Part shown: positions 53,272 through 62,321 of the stretch, piece after piece
Layout of the letters: each line of letters begins with the position of its first letter
Numbering within the stretch: the first letter of the stretch is position 1
DNA from: CAUZWH01 sp965224275
Lineage (GTDB): Bacteria > Pseudomonadota > Alphaproteobacteria > SHVV01
NCBI GenBank assembly: GCA_965224275.1
Contig: CBDCYR010000008.1
Span: 62,001-126,000, forward strand
Length of the DNA stretch: 64,000 nucleotides
Direction: 5' to 3'
Program-made: the position numbers and the translations under genes
The notes under the pieces: generated by a model
What the model saw: the letters and a program-made list of their open reading frames with translations, nothing else
Told to the model about the DNA's origin: nothing
Database searches by the model: none

Positions 53272-54522
53272 ATGACGCGCTTCTCGATTTTATCGCTCGC
53301 CCGCAATGCGCTTACCGGTCACACCGGCTGGGATCGTCAGTGGCGTAGTCCCGAGCCCAAACCTGAATACGACGTTGTCATCGTCGGCGGCGGTGGCCAC
53401 GGATTGTCGACCGCCTACTATCTAGCCAAGGAGCACGGCATTACCAACGTTGCCGTGCTCGAAAAGGGGTGGCTTGCCGGTGGTAATATCGCGCGAAATA
53501 CCACGATTATTCGCTCTAATTACTTGTGGGACGAAAGTGCTGCGATTTACGAGCACGCACTCAGATTGTGGGAAGGGCTTTCGCAAGATTTGAACTACAA
53601 CGTGATGCTGAGCCAGCGCGGCGTCCTTAACCTGGCGCACAATCTTCACGATGTACGAGAGGGGCGGCGCCGCGTTTATGCCAACCAGCTCAATGGCGTC
53701 GATGCCGAATGGCTGGACGCTGCCGCGGTCAAAGACTTTTGTCCGATCATCAACATCTCGCCGGACGTCCGCCATCCCGTGCTTGGCGCCACCCTGCAAC
53801 GGCGTGGCGGCGTTGCCCGGCACGACGCCATCGCTTGGGGGATGGCACGCGCCGCCGACGCGCGCGGTATCGATATTATCGAAAACTGCGAAGTAACCGG
53901 AATTCGCCGCGACGGTGCGCGAATTGTCGGTGTCGAAACCAGCAAAGGGTTTATCGGCGCCAAGAAGGTTGGCTTGGTTGCAGCCGGCCACAGCTCCGTG
54001 CTCGCCGAATTAGCCGGGTTTAGGTTACCGATCGAGTCCCACCCGCTGCAGGCACTGGTATCTGAACCAATCAAGCCGGTGCTCGACACCGTCGTGATGT
54101 CGGGGACGGTCCATGTTTATGTCAGCCAATCGGATAAAGGGGAGCTGGTAATCGGCGCTGGGATCGACGGGTTTAATTCTTATGCCCAGCGCGGCAGCCT
54201 CCACGTCATTACGTCACAAACCGGTGCCCTCATCGAACTGTTTCCGGTTTTCAGTCGTCTGAAAATGATGCGGTCGTGGGGTGGTATCGTCGATGTTTCA
54301 CCTGACGCGTCACCGATCGTGAGCAAAACGCCGATTGACGGGCTCTATATCAATTGTGGATGGGGTACCGGCGGGTTCAAAGCAACGCCGGGGTCGGGCT
54401 GGGCCTTTGCGTACACCATCGCCAACAATCAGGCCCATTCCGTTAACGCGCCTTTCTCGCTGGAGCGCTTTAGCAGTGGCGCTTTGATCGACGAACACGG
54501 CGCTGCTGCCGTCGCCCACTAG
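53272..54522 (+). CDS. soxB: Heterotetrameric sarcosine oxidase, beta subunit
   Basis: A 416-residue flavoprotein. The dinucleotide-binding motif is VVIVGGGGHGLSTAYYLAKEHG. The covalent FMN His of the family lies in GGVARHDAIAWG (H184). The C-terminal GGIVDVSPDASPIV and GWGTGGFKATPGSGW are typical of SoxB. The beta subunit oxidises sarcosine and passes electrons within the complex. The next gene soxD is 10 bases downstream, and the order B-D-A-G is the usual one. The preceding dehydrogenase-like gene is two bases upstream. Confidence 0.95.
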   Translation: MTRFSILSLARNALTGHTGWDRQWRSPEPKPEYDVVIVGGGGHGLSTAYYLAKEHGITNVAVLEKGWLAGGNIARNTTIIRSNYLWDESAAIYEHALRLWEGLSQDLNYNVMLSQRGVLNLAHNLHDVREGRRRVYANQLNGVDAEWLDAAAVKDFCPIINISPDVRHPVLGATLQRRGGVARHDAIAWGMARAADARGIDIIENCEVTGIRRDGARIVGVETSKGFIGAKKVGLVAAGHSSVLAELAGFRLPIESHPLQALVSEPIKPVLDTVVMSGTVHVYVSQSDKGELVIGAGIDGFNSYAQRGSLHVITSQTGALIELFPVFSRLKMMRSWGGIVDVSPDASPIVSKTPIDGLYINCGWGTGGFKATPGSGWAFAYTIANNQAHSVNAPFSLERFSSGALIDEHGAAAVAH

Positions 54523-54532
54523 GGGCTTTACG

Positions 54533-54835
54533 ATGCTGAAGATCCCCTGCCCGTATTGCGGTCCGCGCGACGAAATTGAATTTCGTTGCGGCGGGGAAGC
54601 CCATATCGAACGTCCCAAGCAGCCCGACACGCTCAGTGACGATGCATGGGCGGATTATGTGTTTATGCGCACGAACCCAAAGGGCAACCACGCCGAACGT
54701 TGGCTCCACGTGAACGGCTGTCGGCGCTGGTTCAACGCGATTCGCGACACCGTTACCCACGAAATCAAAGTGATCTACCCGATGGGTGAATCACCCCCAG
54801 CGGGCCTCATCGGACCCGCTAGCAGCTCCAAATGA
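54533..54835 (+). CDS. soxD: Heterotetrameric sarcosine oxidase, delta subunit
   Basis: A 100-residue subunit with its zinc site visible: the Cys pair in IPCPYCGPRDE (C6, C9) and the later WLHVNGCRRWFNA, supplying a His and a Cys. The middle block DDAWADYVFMRTNPKGNHAERW is characteristic and is split here only by length. The delta subunit is structural. It overlaps soxA by four bases (ATGA). Confidence 0.95.
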   Translation: MLKIPCPYCGPRDEIEFRCGGEAHIERPKQPDTLSDDAWADYVFMRTNPKGNHAERWLHVNGCRRWFNAIRDTVTHEIKVIYPMGESPPAGLIGPASSSK

Positions 54836-57800
54836 CAGGTGATCAGACGAATCGGTTACCAACCGGCGGTCTGATCGATCGCGACCACGTTTTGTCGTTC
54901 ACCTTCAATGGTCATGACTATCGCGGGTTTGCCGGCGATACATTGGCCTCAGCATTGCTCGCTAACGGTGTCCATCTGGTCGGTCGCAGCCTCAAATATC
55001 ATCGCCCACGGGGAATCCTTTCGGCCGGCGTCGAAGAGCCCAACGCGTTGGTTCAACTTGGCGAGGGCGCGCGGGCCGAGCCAAATTCGCTAGCAACGAC
55101 GGTCGAGCTTTATGACGATCTAGTCGCGCGCAGCGTCAACGCTTGGCCGAGTGTCGACAACGATATGATGGCGTGGCTGACCCCTGTTTCGCGACTGTTT
55201 GCGGCGGGTTTCTACTACAAAACCTTCATGGGGCCACCGCCGGCGTGGCGCTCGGTCTACGAGCCGGCCATTCGCAAGGCGGCGGGCTTCGGCAAAGCGC
55301 CACAGAGCACCGACGCCGATACTTACGACCATAGCTTTGCCCACTGCGACGTGTTGGTCGTCGGTGCTGGCCCGACCGGACTTATGGCGGCGTTGGCCGC
55401 CGCACGCCGCGGTGCGCGCGTCATCCTGATAGACGAACGGGATCGTCCGGGCGGTACGCTGCTCGCATCGGGCGAGAAGATCGCCGGCGCCGCGGCCGTC
55501 GCGTGGGTGGATGAGACGATCGCGGCACTGAAGGCTTGTGCCGAAGCGCGCGTCCTGACGCGCACCACCGCATTCGGTTATTACGACAACAATTTCATCG
55601 CCGCACTGGAGCGCCGTTCCGACAACTTCGGCGGTGGTAATAGCGTGCGTCATCGACTGTGGCAGATCCGCGCTCGCCATGTGGTGCTGGCGACCGGCGC
55701 CCACGAACGCCCGTTGGTGTTTGCCGACAATGACCGTCCCGGCGTCATGCTGGCCGGCGCTGTGGCGACCTATATCAGGCGTTACGCAGTATTGCCGGGT
55801 CGACGAGCGGTTGTTGTTACCAACAACGACAGCGCTTACGGCACCGCGCTCGCGCTTGATGAAGCCGGCATTGACGTCGCAGCCGTGGTTGATGTTCGCC
55901 GCAATCCGGAGGGCCCGCTGGCGGGCGCGGTTGCCAGTCGTGGGATCCATGTGCTTGCTGGTCATATCGCCATTGCGACGCGCGGCAACAAACGCGTTGC
56001 GGGCGTGCGTGTCGCAGAGCGCGCGGGCGACGGAACCGCGGTGAAACCACGGAATTTAGCCTGTGATTTCGTCGCGATGTCCGGTGGCTGGTCGCCGGTA
56101 GTGCATCTGTTCAGCCAGTCGCAAGGACGGCTGGCCTACGACGATCAGATCTGTGCGTTCGTTCCTGGCCACTCGTCGCAAGCTCAAACCTGCGTTGGGG
56201 CGGTGGCCGGTCACTTTTCCCTCGGCGAATGTTTGCGCAGTGGCGCCGAGACAGGTGCGAAGGTCGCAAGGGAATTGGGCTTTGAAGCATCGGCCGAGAT
56301 CGCCACGCCGATAACGAACTCGGCAAGTGTTGGATCAATTGAACCCGTGTGGTCGGCGCCGACCGAGCGCGGCCGCCACGATCGCCGGGCCAAGCAGTTC
56401 GTCGACTTCCAGAACGACACGACCGCAGCGGATATTTTGCTGGCCTTGCAAGAGGGCTTCGAGTCGATCGAGCACGTCAAGCGCTATACGCTTACCGGGT
56501 TCGGGACTGACCAGGGCAAAACAGCAAATATCAACGCCCTGGGCCTCGTCGCCGAGGTGCTGGGACGTCCGATCCCCGACGTTGGTACCACCACGTTCCG
56601 CCCGCCCTACACGCCAGTGACATTCGGCGCGCTGGCCGGCCCCTACGTGGGCAACCTACTCGACCCGGTGCGCGAAACGCCGATGCATGACCGGCACGCC
56701 GCGCATGGGGCTCTTTTTGAGAACGTCGGTCAGTGGCGCCGCGCTTGGTATTACCCGCAGCCCGGCGAGAGTTTCCAGGCTGCCCTCGATCGCGAATGCC
56801 TGGCGGTGCGCAACGCGGTTGGTGTGTTCGATGCGTCGACGCTCGGCAAGATCGAAATCTGGGGGCCCGACAGCGTCGAATTCCTCAATCGGATCTATAC
56901 CAATGGCTGGTCGACGCTAAAGGTGGGTAGGGCGCGCTATGGGCTGATGTGTCACGAGGATGGCATGGTGTTCGACGACGGCACCACGACGCGGATCGGC
57001 GAGCATCGCTTCTTCATGACCACGACCAGCGGCAATGCCGCTGTGGTGCTCGATTGGCTGGAGGAGTGGTCGCAGACCGAATGGCCCGAACTGCAAGCCT
57101 ATTTCACCTCGGTGACCGAGCAATGGGCGACGGTAACCATCGCTGGGCCCCGAGCCCGCGATCTGTTGGCTGTGCTCGCGCCCGACCTCGCTGTCGACCG
57201 CGACAGTTTTCCGTTCATGGCGATGAGAGAAGGACGGGTCGCCGATATTGAAGCGCGGGTCATCCGGATTAGCTTTAGCGGCGAGTTGTCATACGAAATG
57301 TACGTGCCGTGGTGCTATGGACCCCATGTTTGGCAGGCCGTGATGGAAGCCGGTCCCCAATTCGGCATCGCGCCGTACGGCACCGAGGCGATGCACGTGC
57401 TTCGGGCTGAGAAGGGCTACCCCGTGATCGGTCACGATACCGACGGCACGGTTACGCCGCACGACCTTGGCATGAGTTGGGCGGTCTCGAAGAAAAAAGA
57501 CTTCATTGGCCGCCGATCGTTAGCTCGAAGTGATACCGCGCGCGCGGATCGCAAACACCTGGTCGGGCTCCAAACCAGGGATCCGGCAATCGTGGTGCCG
57601 GAAGGTGCGCAGCTCGTGTCAGACGCCAATCTCGCGGCTGCGCGACGGACGGCACTTGGCAGTCCCCCAGTGCCGATGGAGGGGCATGTCAGCTCGTCCT
57701 ATCACAGCGCGGCACTGGGCCGTTCGATTGCTTTCGCCTTGGTGAAGGGTGGCTTCGATCGTATGGGCGAGGCGCTTTATGCCGTGTTTGACAGCACGGT

Positions 57801-57864
57801 GGCGGCGGCGGAAATCGTGAACCCTGTGTTCTACGACCCCAACAATGAGCGGCGCGATGCCTGA
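54832..57864 (+). CDS. soxA: Heterotetrameric sarcosine oxidase, alpha subunit
   Basis: A 1010-residue subunit. The N-terminal region (LSFTFNGHDYRGFAGDTLASAL) is the ferredoxin-like 2Fe-2S-type domain without its cluster Cys. The NAD-binding domain contains VLVVGAGPTGLMAALAAARRG near residue 175 and a second dinucleotide site near VATYIRRYAVLPG. The C-terminal third is GcvT-like (FDASTLGKIEIWGPDSVEFL, and SFSGELSYEMYVP), where tetrahydrofolate captures the formaldehyde unit as methylene-tetrahydrofolate. Length is normal for the family. It overlaps soxG by 20 bases. Confidence 0.95.
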   Translation: MTGDQTNRLPTGGLIDRDHVLSFTFNGHDYRGFAGDTLASALLANGVHLVGRSLKYHRPRGILSAGVEEPNALVQLGEGARAEPNSLATTVELYDDLVARSVNAWPSVDNDMMAWLTPVSRLFAAGFYYKTFMGPPPAWRSVYEPAIRKAAGFGKAPQSTDADTYDHSFAHCDVLVVGAGPTGLMAALAAARRGARVILIDERDRPGGTLLASGEKIAGAAAVAWVDETIAALKACAEARVLTRTTAFGYYDNNFIAALERRSDNFGGGNSVRHRLWQIRARHVVLATGAHERPLVFADNDRPGVMLAGAVATYIRRYAVLPGRRAVVVTNNDSAYGTALALDEAGIDVAAVVDVRRNPEGPLAGAVASRGIHVLAGHIAIATRGNKRVAGVRVAERAGDGTAVKPRNLACDFVAMSGGWSPVVHLFSQSQGRLAYDDQICAFVPGHSSQAQTCVGAVAGHFSLGECLRSGAETGAKVARELGFEASAEIATPITNSASVGSIEPVWSAPTERGRHDRRAKQFVDFQNDTTAADILLALQEGFESIEHVKRYTLTGFGTDQGKTANINALGLVAEVLGRPIPDVGTTTFRPPYTPVTFGALAGPYVGNLLDPVRETPMHDRHAAHGALFENVGQWRRAWYYPQPGESFQAALDRECLAVRNAVGVFDASTLGKIEIWGPDSVEFLNRIYTNGWSTLKVGRARYGLMCHEDGMVFDDGTTTRIGEHRFFMTTTSGNAAVVLDWLEEWSQTEWPELQAYFTSVTEQWATVTIAGPRARDLLAVLAPDLAVDRDSFPFMAMREGRVADIEARVIRISFSGELSYEMYVPWCYGPHVWQAVMEAGPQFGIAPYGTEAMHVLRAEKGYPVIGHDTDGTVTPHDLGMSWAVSKKKDFIGRRSLARSDTARADRKHLVGLQTRDPAIVVPEGAQLVSDANLAAARRTALGSPPVPMEGHVSSSYHSAALGRSIAFALVKGGFDRMGEALYAVFDSTVAAAEIVNPVFYDPNNERRDA

Positions 57865-58465
57865 GCCGCGACGGTCGAGCCCGCTAAGCCGCTACGCGGA
57901 TCACTTCGCCGCTGTTGGTGATCGTGCTGCGATGCGTGAGATCCCGTTCCAAACGCAGATCAGCCTTCGGGGTGATCCTGATGATACTGGCTTCACCACT
58001 GTCGTCCGCGAAGTTGTTGGATGCGACCTTCCAACTGGTGCCAATACCGTTTTACGCAATGGTCACCGGCAACGGTCGATCCTCTGGCTAGGGCCAGATG
58101 AGTGGTTGATCGTCGGTGAGGAGGGATCAGAGGTCGGTGCCGAGTTGACCAAGGCGTTTTCCGATCGCCATGTCTCGGTGCTCGACGCTTCGGCCAACCG
58201 CGTGATCATCGAAATATCCGGCCCTGGCGCGCGGGAAGTGCTGGCTAGGGGATGCAGTCTCGACCTGCATCCACGCGAGTTCGCGACGGACCAATGCGCC
58301 CAGACTCTTCTCGCGCAGGTTCAGATAATCCTCGAGCAAACCACCAACGCCCCGACGTTCAGGATCTACGTACGTCCGTCGTTCTCGCGCTACCTCGCCG
58401 ACTGGCTGCTTAACGCGGTGTCTGAATTCGCCGTTCATGACTTGGTGTCGCTTGCAGGCCGGTGA
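57845..58465 (+). CDS. soxG: Heterotetrameric sarcosine oxidase, gamma subunit
   Basis: A 206-residue subunit related to GcvT. It contains REIPFQTQISLRGDPDD near residue 35 and the conserved ILWLGPDEWLIVGEEGSE, then LDASANRVIIEISGPGAREVL and HPREFATDQCAQTLLAQVQIIL across blocks. The gamma subunit completes the complex with alpha. ATG at 57845 overlaps soxA; ATG 57857 is an alternative. A weak hairpin terminator follows. Confidence 0.92.
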   Translation: MSGAMPEPRRSSPLSRYADHFAAVGDRAAMREIPFQTQISLRGDPDDTGFTTVVREVVGCDLPTGANTVLRNGHRQRSILWLGPDEWLIVGEEGSEVGAELTKAFSDRHVSVLDASANRVIIEISGPGAREVLARGCSLDLHPREFATDQCAQTLLAQVQIILEQTTNAPTFRIYVRPSFSRYLADWLLNAVSEFAVHDLVSLAGR

Positions 58466-58534
58466 GGCATCGACAGGTGCAAGGGATCTGCGAGAACTTG
58501 TTGTCGGGTCTAACTGAGTGACCAGTCGGGTGAA

Positions 58535-58556
58535 GGTCAGAGCTGACCAGCTTTTT
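58535..58556 (+). terminator. Weak hairpin with T run after soxG
   Basis: GGTCA at 58535 pairs with TGACC ending at 58548 around GAGC, and AGCTTTTT follows. The stem is short, so termination is likely partial. Confidence 0.45.
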
Positions 58557-58656
58557 GCAAACCACCAGTAGACCCGCTCAACCGCGTCATTGTGAGTACG
58601 CTCTTGTTAGGCATACGAACCGCTCGAACCGGGCTTGTTCGTTGTCATTTGGGCGG

Positions 58657-59310
58657 CTACAGGAGACCGATCAGCCGTTTGCAGTACCAGAGATGGTCCC
58701 ACAGGACCATTTCTATTTCGCCGCAATCAAGTCCGTCGCTCGCAATTGAGGCGATGCGCCAGCCGTCCCCATCATTTCGAAAAATATAGGCGGTATATTC
58801 GAAATCGCTCAGAACGACTTCGTGGGTTCCACGATTCTCTATCGGGTCGCCACGACCGAATTTTCTAGGATCCATGAGACGAACCGAGACGATCCGTTGG
58901 GGTTCCGCGCTATCGTAGTAGTCCTTCCCCACGACGGGCACGCCAATCTCGTTGAGGCGTCCGAACATGGTGGGTTCATTGGAGACTTCGTGAAGGGGTG
59001 GGTCTCGACCTTCAAGGCGACCGCGATATTCGTCAGGAAGTCGTTTCAGGTCTTCGTCCTTCCACGGCCCGTCGTAAAAGATGATGTCGCCAGCCCCGAC
59101 CGCGGCGCACAGGCTGTGGTCGCGCAGCCACAAACATTGACTGAGGGTCAGCAGGGCACAGGCCGGGGTCGCGTCCAGGCTCGCGCAATCTGTTATGTCG
59201 GGTGAAAGTGCGTCCGGCGGTGGCGGACCACCTGCGTCAGTCATAGAGTTCATGGCGATGAATGTTAGCAACGCGAACAACCAGCACATGAAGCTTGACT
59301 GAATCGCCAT
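58657..59310 (-). CDS. Hypothetical exported protein
   Basis: A 217-residue protein of no family I recognise. The N-terminus has a hydrophobic signal-like segment (FMCWLFALLTFIAMNSM). The mature part begins with a Pro-rich stretch and four or five Cys residues (ITDCASLDATPACALLTLSQC), suggesting disulfides in the periplasm, and later IVSVRLMDPRKFGRGDP and a C-terminal DHLWYCKRLIGLL. It lies on the opposite strand to the sox genes and 239 bases from the Rieske gene, whose 3' end contains inverted repeats. No function is assigned. Confidence 0.68.
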   Translation of the reverse strand: MAIQSSFMCWLFALLTFIAMNSMTDAGGPPPPDALSPDITDCASLDATPACALLTLSQCLWLRDHSLCAAVGAGDIIFYDGPWKDEDLKRLPDEYRGRLEGRDPPLHEVSNEPTMFGRLNEIGVPVVGKDYYDSAEPQRIVSVRLMDPRKFGRGDPIENRGTHEVVLSDFEYTAYIFRNDGDGWRIASIASDGLDCGEIEMVLWDHLWYCKRLIGLL

Positions 59311-59387
59311 TGGTTTCTTGCCCGAGCGGCCTGTCGCGGCGCTCGGCGGCGCGCCGCTTCGGGGTGGACACTGCTAACCCGGATGGA

Positions 59388-59550
59388 TTAGTGACCCTGG
59401 GCAGTAAATACGGCGAGCATATGGCAACCGCAGGGTCACTAACGGTTCGATTCGCTCACCCTGTTGCTACGCCACTTTTCCCCCCAAGCGGGGATGACGC
59501 GTCCGTCGGTGCCGCAACGAATCAACCGATGCGCACCGGCGCAACAGGGT
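59388..59550. repeat. Cluster of inverted repeats between the hypothetical and Rieske genes
   Basis: Three pairs are visible. TTAGTGACCCTG (59388-59399) has its exact complement at 59431-59442. ACCCTGTTGC (59458-59467) has its exact complement at 59541-59550. GGTTCGATTCG (59444-59454) nearly complements 59518-59527 with one base missing. The last two pairs cross each other. The stretch CAAGCGGGGATGACG resembles half of a dispersed palindromic element common in proteobacteria. It could be a MITE-like remnant or a structured RNA; no matching repeat is seen elsewhere in the window. Confidence 0.5.
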
Positions 59551-60761
59551 CAGGCTTCCAAGCGGTCGACCAACCAAGTTTGGAAATTGCGGACGTTGAC
59601 TTCCCAGGTCGGCGAGAACAGCACCTCGTTGGCGACCGACGAACCGCGCGCCGCCTGCTGGAGTTGCATGCAGACAAAGTCCTGACTGCGGATGCCGCCA
59701 CGATCTTCGAACTTGCGGCTGGGGCCGAGCCAGCGGTCGAGGCTGCGTTCCCGGGCGTCTGCGTATTCGGGCGCCGAGCCCGCATCGCCGGCGTAGTACC
59801 ACGCCATCGTGGCCCGGGTGCGCGATGGGCTAATCGGCGTGTAGATGACCGGCTGATAGGACTGGAATGTCGTCGTTACCGAGGTGTTGGCCAGGATGGC
59901 GACCGCGGCTCCGACAAACGGGGTGCCCCCCGGTTTGAGCGGAATCGTCGGCAATGGCGTTGGTTCCGACGTCACCTGATGGCGTGGGCTGTCCGCGCGC
60001 ACGTGCAGAATCATTACATCACCGTCGGCGATCATATCGGTGTAGGGCTGCCCGGTTTCGATATTGACCTCGTCGGTCATCCTCTCGAACACGCCATCGT
60101 GCACCCAAACGTGGTGGTAAACCTCCCAATTATCAAACACCAGCTTCCAATTGGCATCGAACTCCCAGGTTAGCCGATGGGCCAAGCGCAAATCACTGAG
60201 GTTGAGTGACGCATATTCGCTGACCGCAGGTTGCACGACGTCTTCAAGCGGCGGCGCTTTGTCGTCGAGATTGACGAAAACGATGTGGTTCCACACGTCG
60301 CATCGCACCGGGACAAGTCCATGCTGAGACTTATCAAGATGCGACCCCGACGCGTCGGGGGTGCCGTCGAAATAGGGGGTGGCTTCGAGGGTACCGTCGA
60401 GGCCGTAGGTCCAGGCGTGATAGAGGCACTGAAGATGCCTGAGCCCCTTGGCAGGCTCTTGCAGCACGATCGTGGCACGATGACGGCAGACATTGTGGAA
60501 GGCCCTGACGTCGCCGTTCTGTGCCCGCAAGATGATAATAGGAACGCCGGCGGCGATTACTGGCACCGCATCCCCGGGCTCGGCAATATCTTCGGTGAAA
60601 GCGACACTCATCCAGGTTTTGGGGAATAGTTGCTTCTGCTCAAGGTCGAAGAATTCTTGGCTGGTATAGGCCGTCGTCGGTAGACCGCGGGCTTGCGCGA
60701 TCGGTTGCCGCAGCTTCACAAGACTGTCTTCGCCGAGTATCTGGGCCGCAGTTTGTAACAT
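59550..60761 (-). CDS. Rieske non-haem iron oxygenase, GbcA/choline-monooxygenase-like
   Basis: A 403-residue oxygenase alpha subunit. The Rieske cluster ligands are C92 and H94 (VCRHRATIV) and C112 and H115 (QCLYHAWTYG). The catalytic iron region contains NWEVYHHVWVH. The size, the FPKTWMSVAF start and the domain layout resemble glycine-betaine, carnitine or stachydrine demethylases and choline monooxygenase, which oxidise N-methyl groups with NADH from a partner reductase. No reductase gene is in the window. Its position next to the dimethylglycine-dehydrogenase-like gene and soxBDAG supports removal of the first methyl group of a betaine. It is divergent from a second Rieske gene. Confidence 0.85.
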   Translation of the reverse strand: MLQTAAQILGEDSLVKLRQPIAQARGLPTTAYTSQEFFDLEQKQLFPKTWMSVAFTEDIAEPGDAVPVIAAGVPIIILRAQNGDVRAFHNVCRHRATIVLQEPAKGLRHLQCLYHAWTYGLDGTLEATPYFDGTPDASGSHLDKSQHGLVPVRCDVWNHIVFVNLDDKAPPLEDVVQPAVSEYASLNLSDLRLAHRLTWEFDANWKLVFDNWEVYHHVWVHDGVFERMTDEVNIETGQPYTDMIADGDVMILHVRADSPRHQVTSEPTPLPTIPLKPGGTPFVGAAVAILANTSVTTTFQSYQPVIYTPISPSRTRATMAWYYAGDAGSAPEYADARERSLDRWLGPSRKFEDRGGIRSQDFVCMQLQQAARGSSVANEVLFSPTWEVNVRNFQTWLVDRLEA

Positions 60762-60857
60762 TGCTTCGCTCCAAGGGGTTCACTGGCGCTGATTTTAGCC
60801 TACGATTGGTTAGCGCGATGCAACCGAATGCGCCACCGTACACAACATCGACAGTAC

Positions 60858-62225
60858 ATGCCTGAATCGAACGATCAGCCCCACGCCGATTTTGCTGGCT
60901 ACCAGCGCGCAACCTACGCGGCGAGCGTCGTGGAAGATGTGGAACTCACCCACGTCGGTCCAGGGACGCCGGCCGGCGAATATTTGCGCCGCTTCTGGCA
61001 TCCGGTGGCCTTGACATCGCAGCTCACCGATCTGCCGCTGCGGCTACGAATCCTCGGTGAGGAACTGGTGATATTTCGCGATCTCGGTGGCCGTATCGGC
61101 TTGTTGCATAAACATTGCAGCCATCGTCGAACCTCACTTGAGTACGGCGTTGTTGCCGAACGCGGTATCCGCTGCTGCTATCACGGCTGGCTCTACGACG
61201 TTGATGGCACGATCCTGGATACGCCCGGCGAGCCAGCGGACAGTGCGATTCGCGAAAACCTCCGTCACGGTGCCTACCCGACACACGAATATAAGGGCCT
61301 GGTGTTTGCCTATCTCGGGCCGCCTGGTGAGATCCCGGCCTTTCCCATCTACGACACGATGGATCTACCGGGCAACGACCTGATCCCCTATGCCATTGAC
61401 TACCCCTGCAACTGGCTGCAGGTGAACGAAAACCCGATGGATCCGATCCATAGCGTGTTCCTGCACACACGCGCCACGCGGGCGCACTTTACGCCAGCCT
61501 GGGGTGCACTGCCGGTGGTCGAGTGGAACCGCCTGCCGGGAGACACCGGGATCTATCTCACCAATGCGCGGCGCTGGGAGGATTTCGTCTGGGTCCGGAC
61601 AGCCGAGTGGTTGGCGCCAAACTTCGCGCAGCCACCTGATATTTATCAAAACCCCGATCGCGAGAAATTCTTCGTTCGAGTCGGCATTACCAAATGGACG
61701 GTGCCGGTCGACGACACCAGTTGCCGCATCATCGCGTGGCGTCACTTTAATGAGAGCCTCGTCAACGACGAACGTAGCGACCGCGGCGGTATCGGAGTCG
61801 ATAAGGTCGATTTTCTCGGTCAAAGCGGTAGCGAACGCACTTACGAGGAGGGTCAACGCGTTCCTGGTGACTCCGACACGAACCATGAGGCACAGGTCAG
61901 CCAGGGCCCGATTACGATCCACGCACTCGAACAGATGGGGCAGACCGATGCCGGCGTCGCGTCGATGCGGCAGATGCTACGCGAGGGCATTCGGGCGCTC
62001 GCCAATGGCACGGCGCCACCACGCGCGGCCCCCGCAGAAAATGGATTGGTTCCGACCACCGCCGGTGACGTTATTCTACGGGTGCCCAAGACCAACGCCG
62101 ATGATACCGAGTTGCGTCGTCGTCTCGCGAGCCGCATCGGCGCAATCGTGGTCGAAACCATGGCGCTCTCCCATCTCGACCGGGCCGCTGAAATCGAACG
62201 CCGAGTCCGCGGGCTCACCGACTGA
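60858..62225 (+). CDS. Rieske non-haem iron oxygenase, phthalate-dioxygenase-like
   Basis: About 455 residues. The Rieske ligands are C87 and H89 (KHCSHRRTS) and C106 and H109 (RCCYHGWLYDVDG), and the iron site includes NPMDPIHSVFLH. This layout (LTHVGPGTPAGEYLRRFWHP at the start, long C-terminal part) matches the phthalate/vanillate-type and LigXa-like branch, usually ring hydroxylases or O-demethylases, and some act on N-methyl groups. Start is ATG 60858 or ATG 60828. It is divergent from the first Rieske gene (97 bases between their outermost starts) and precedes a polar amino acid binding protein. Substrate unknown. Confidence 0.84.
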   Translation: MPESNDQPHADFAGYQRATYAASVVEDVELTHVGPGTPAGEYLRRFWHPVALTSQLTDLPLRLRILGEELVIFRDLGGRIGLLHKHCSHRRTSLEYGVVAERGIRCCYHGWLYDVDGTILDTPGEPADSAIRENLRHGAYPTHEYKGLVFAYLGPPGEIPAFPIYDTMDLPGNDLIPYAIDYPCNWLQVNENPMDPIHSVFLHTRATRAHFTPAWGALPVVEWNRLPGDTGIYLTNARRWEDFVWVRTAEWLAPNFAQPPDIYQNPDREKFFVRVGITKWTVPVDDTSCRIIAWRHFNESLVNDERSDRGGIGVDKVDFLGQSGSERTYEEGQRVPGDSDTNHEAQVSQGPITIHALEQMGQTDAGVASMRQMLREGIRALANGTAPPRAAPAENGLVPTTAGDVILRVPKTNADDTELRRRLASRIGAIVVETMALSHLDRAAEIERRVRGLTD

Positions 62226-62321
62226 GGGTGGCGTATTACGCATAGCAGTCGGGCGTGCGCGCTGTTGACGGATACAACCGGTGGTGCAACCCTTCGCTAA
62301 CCAATACGGGAGGACCCTATT

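Noticed and set aside
59295..60173. Long plus-strand open frame of 292 codons
   Set aside because: It lies opposite the Rieske gene, whose protein has complete Rieske and iron motifs; this frame shows no recognisable domain.
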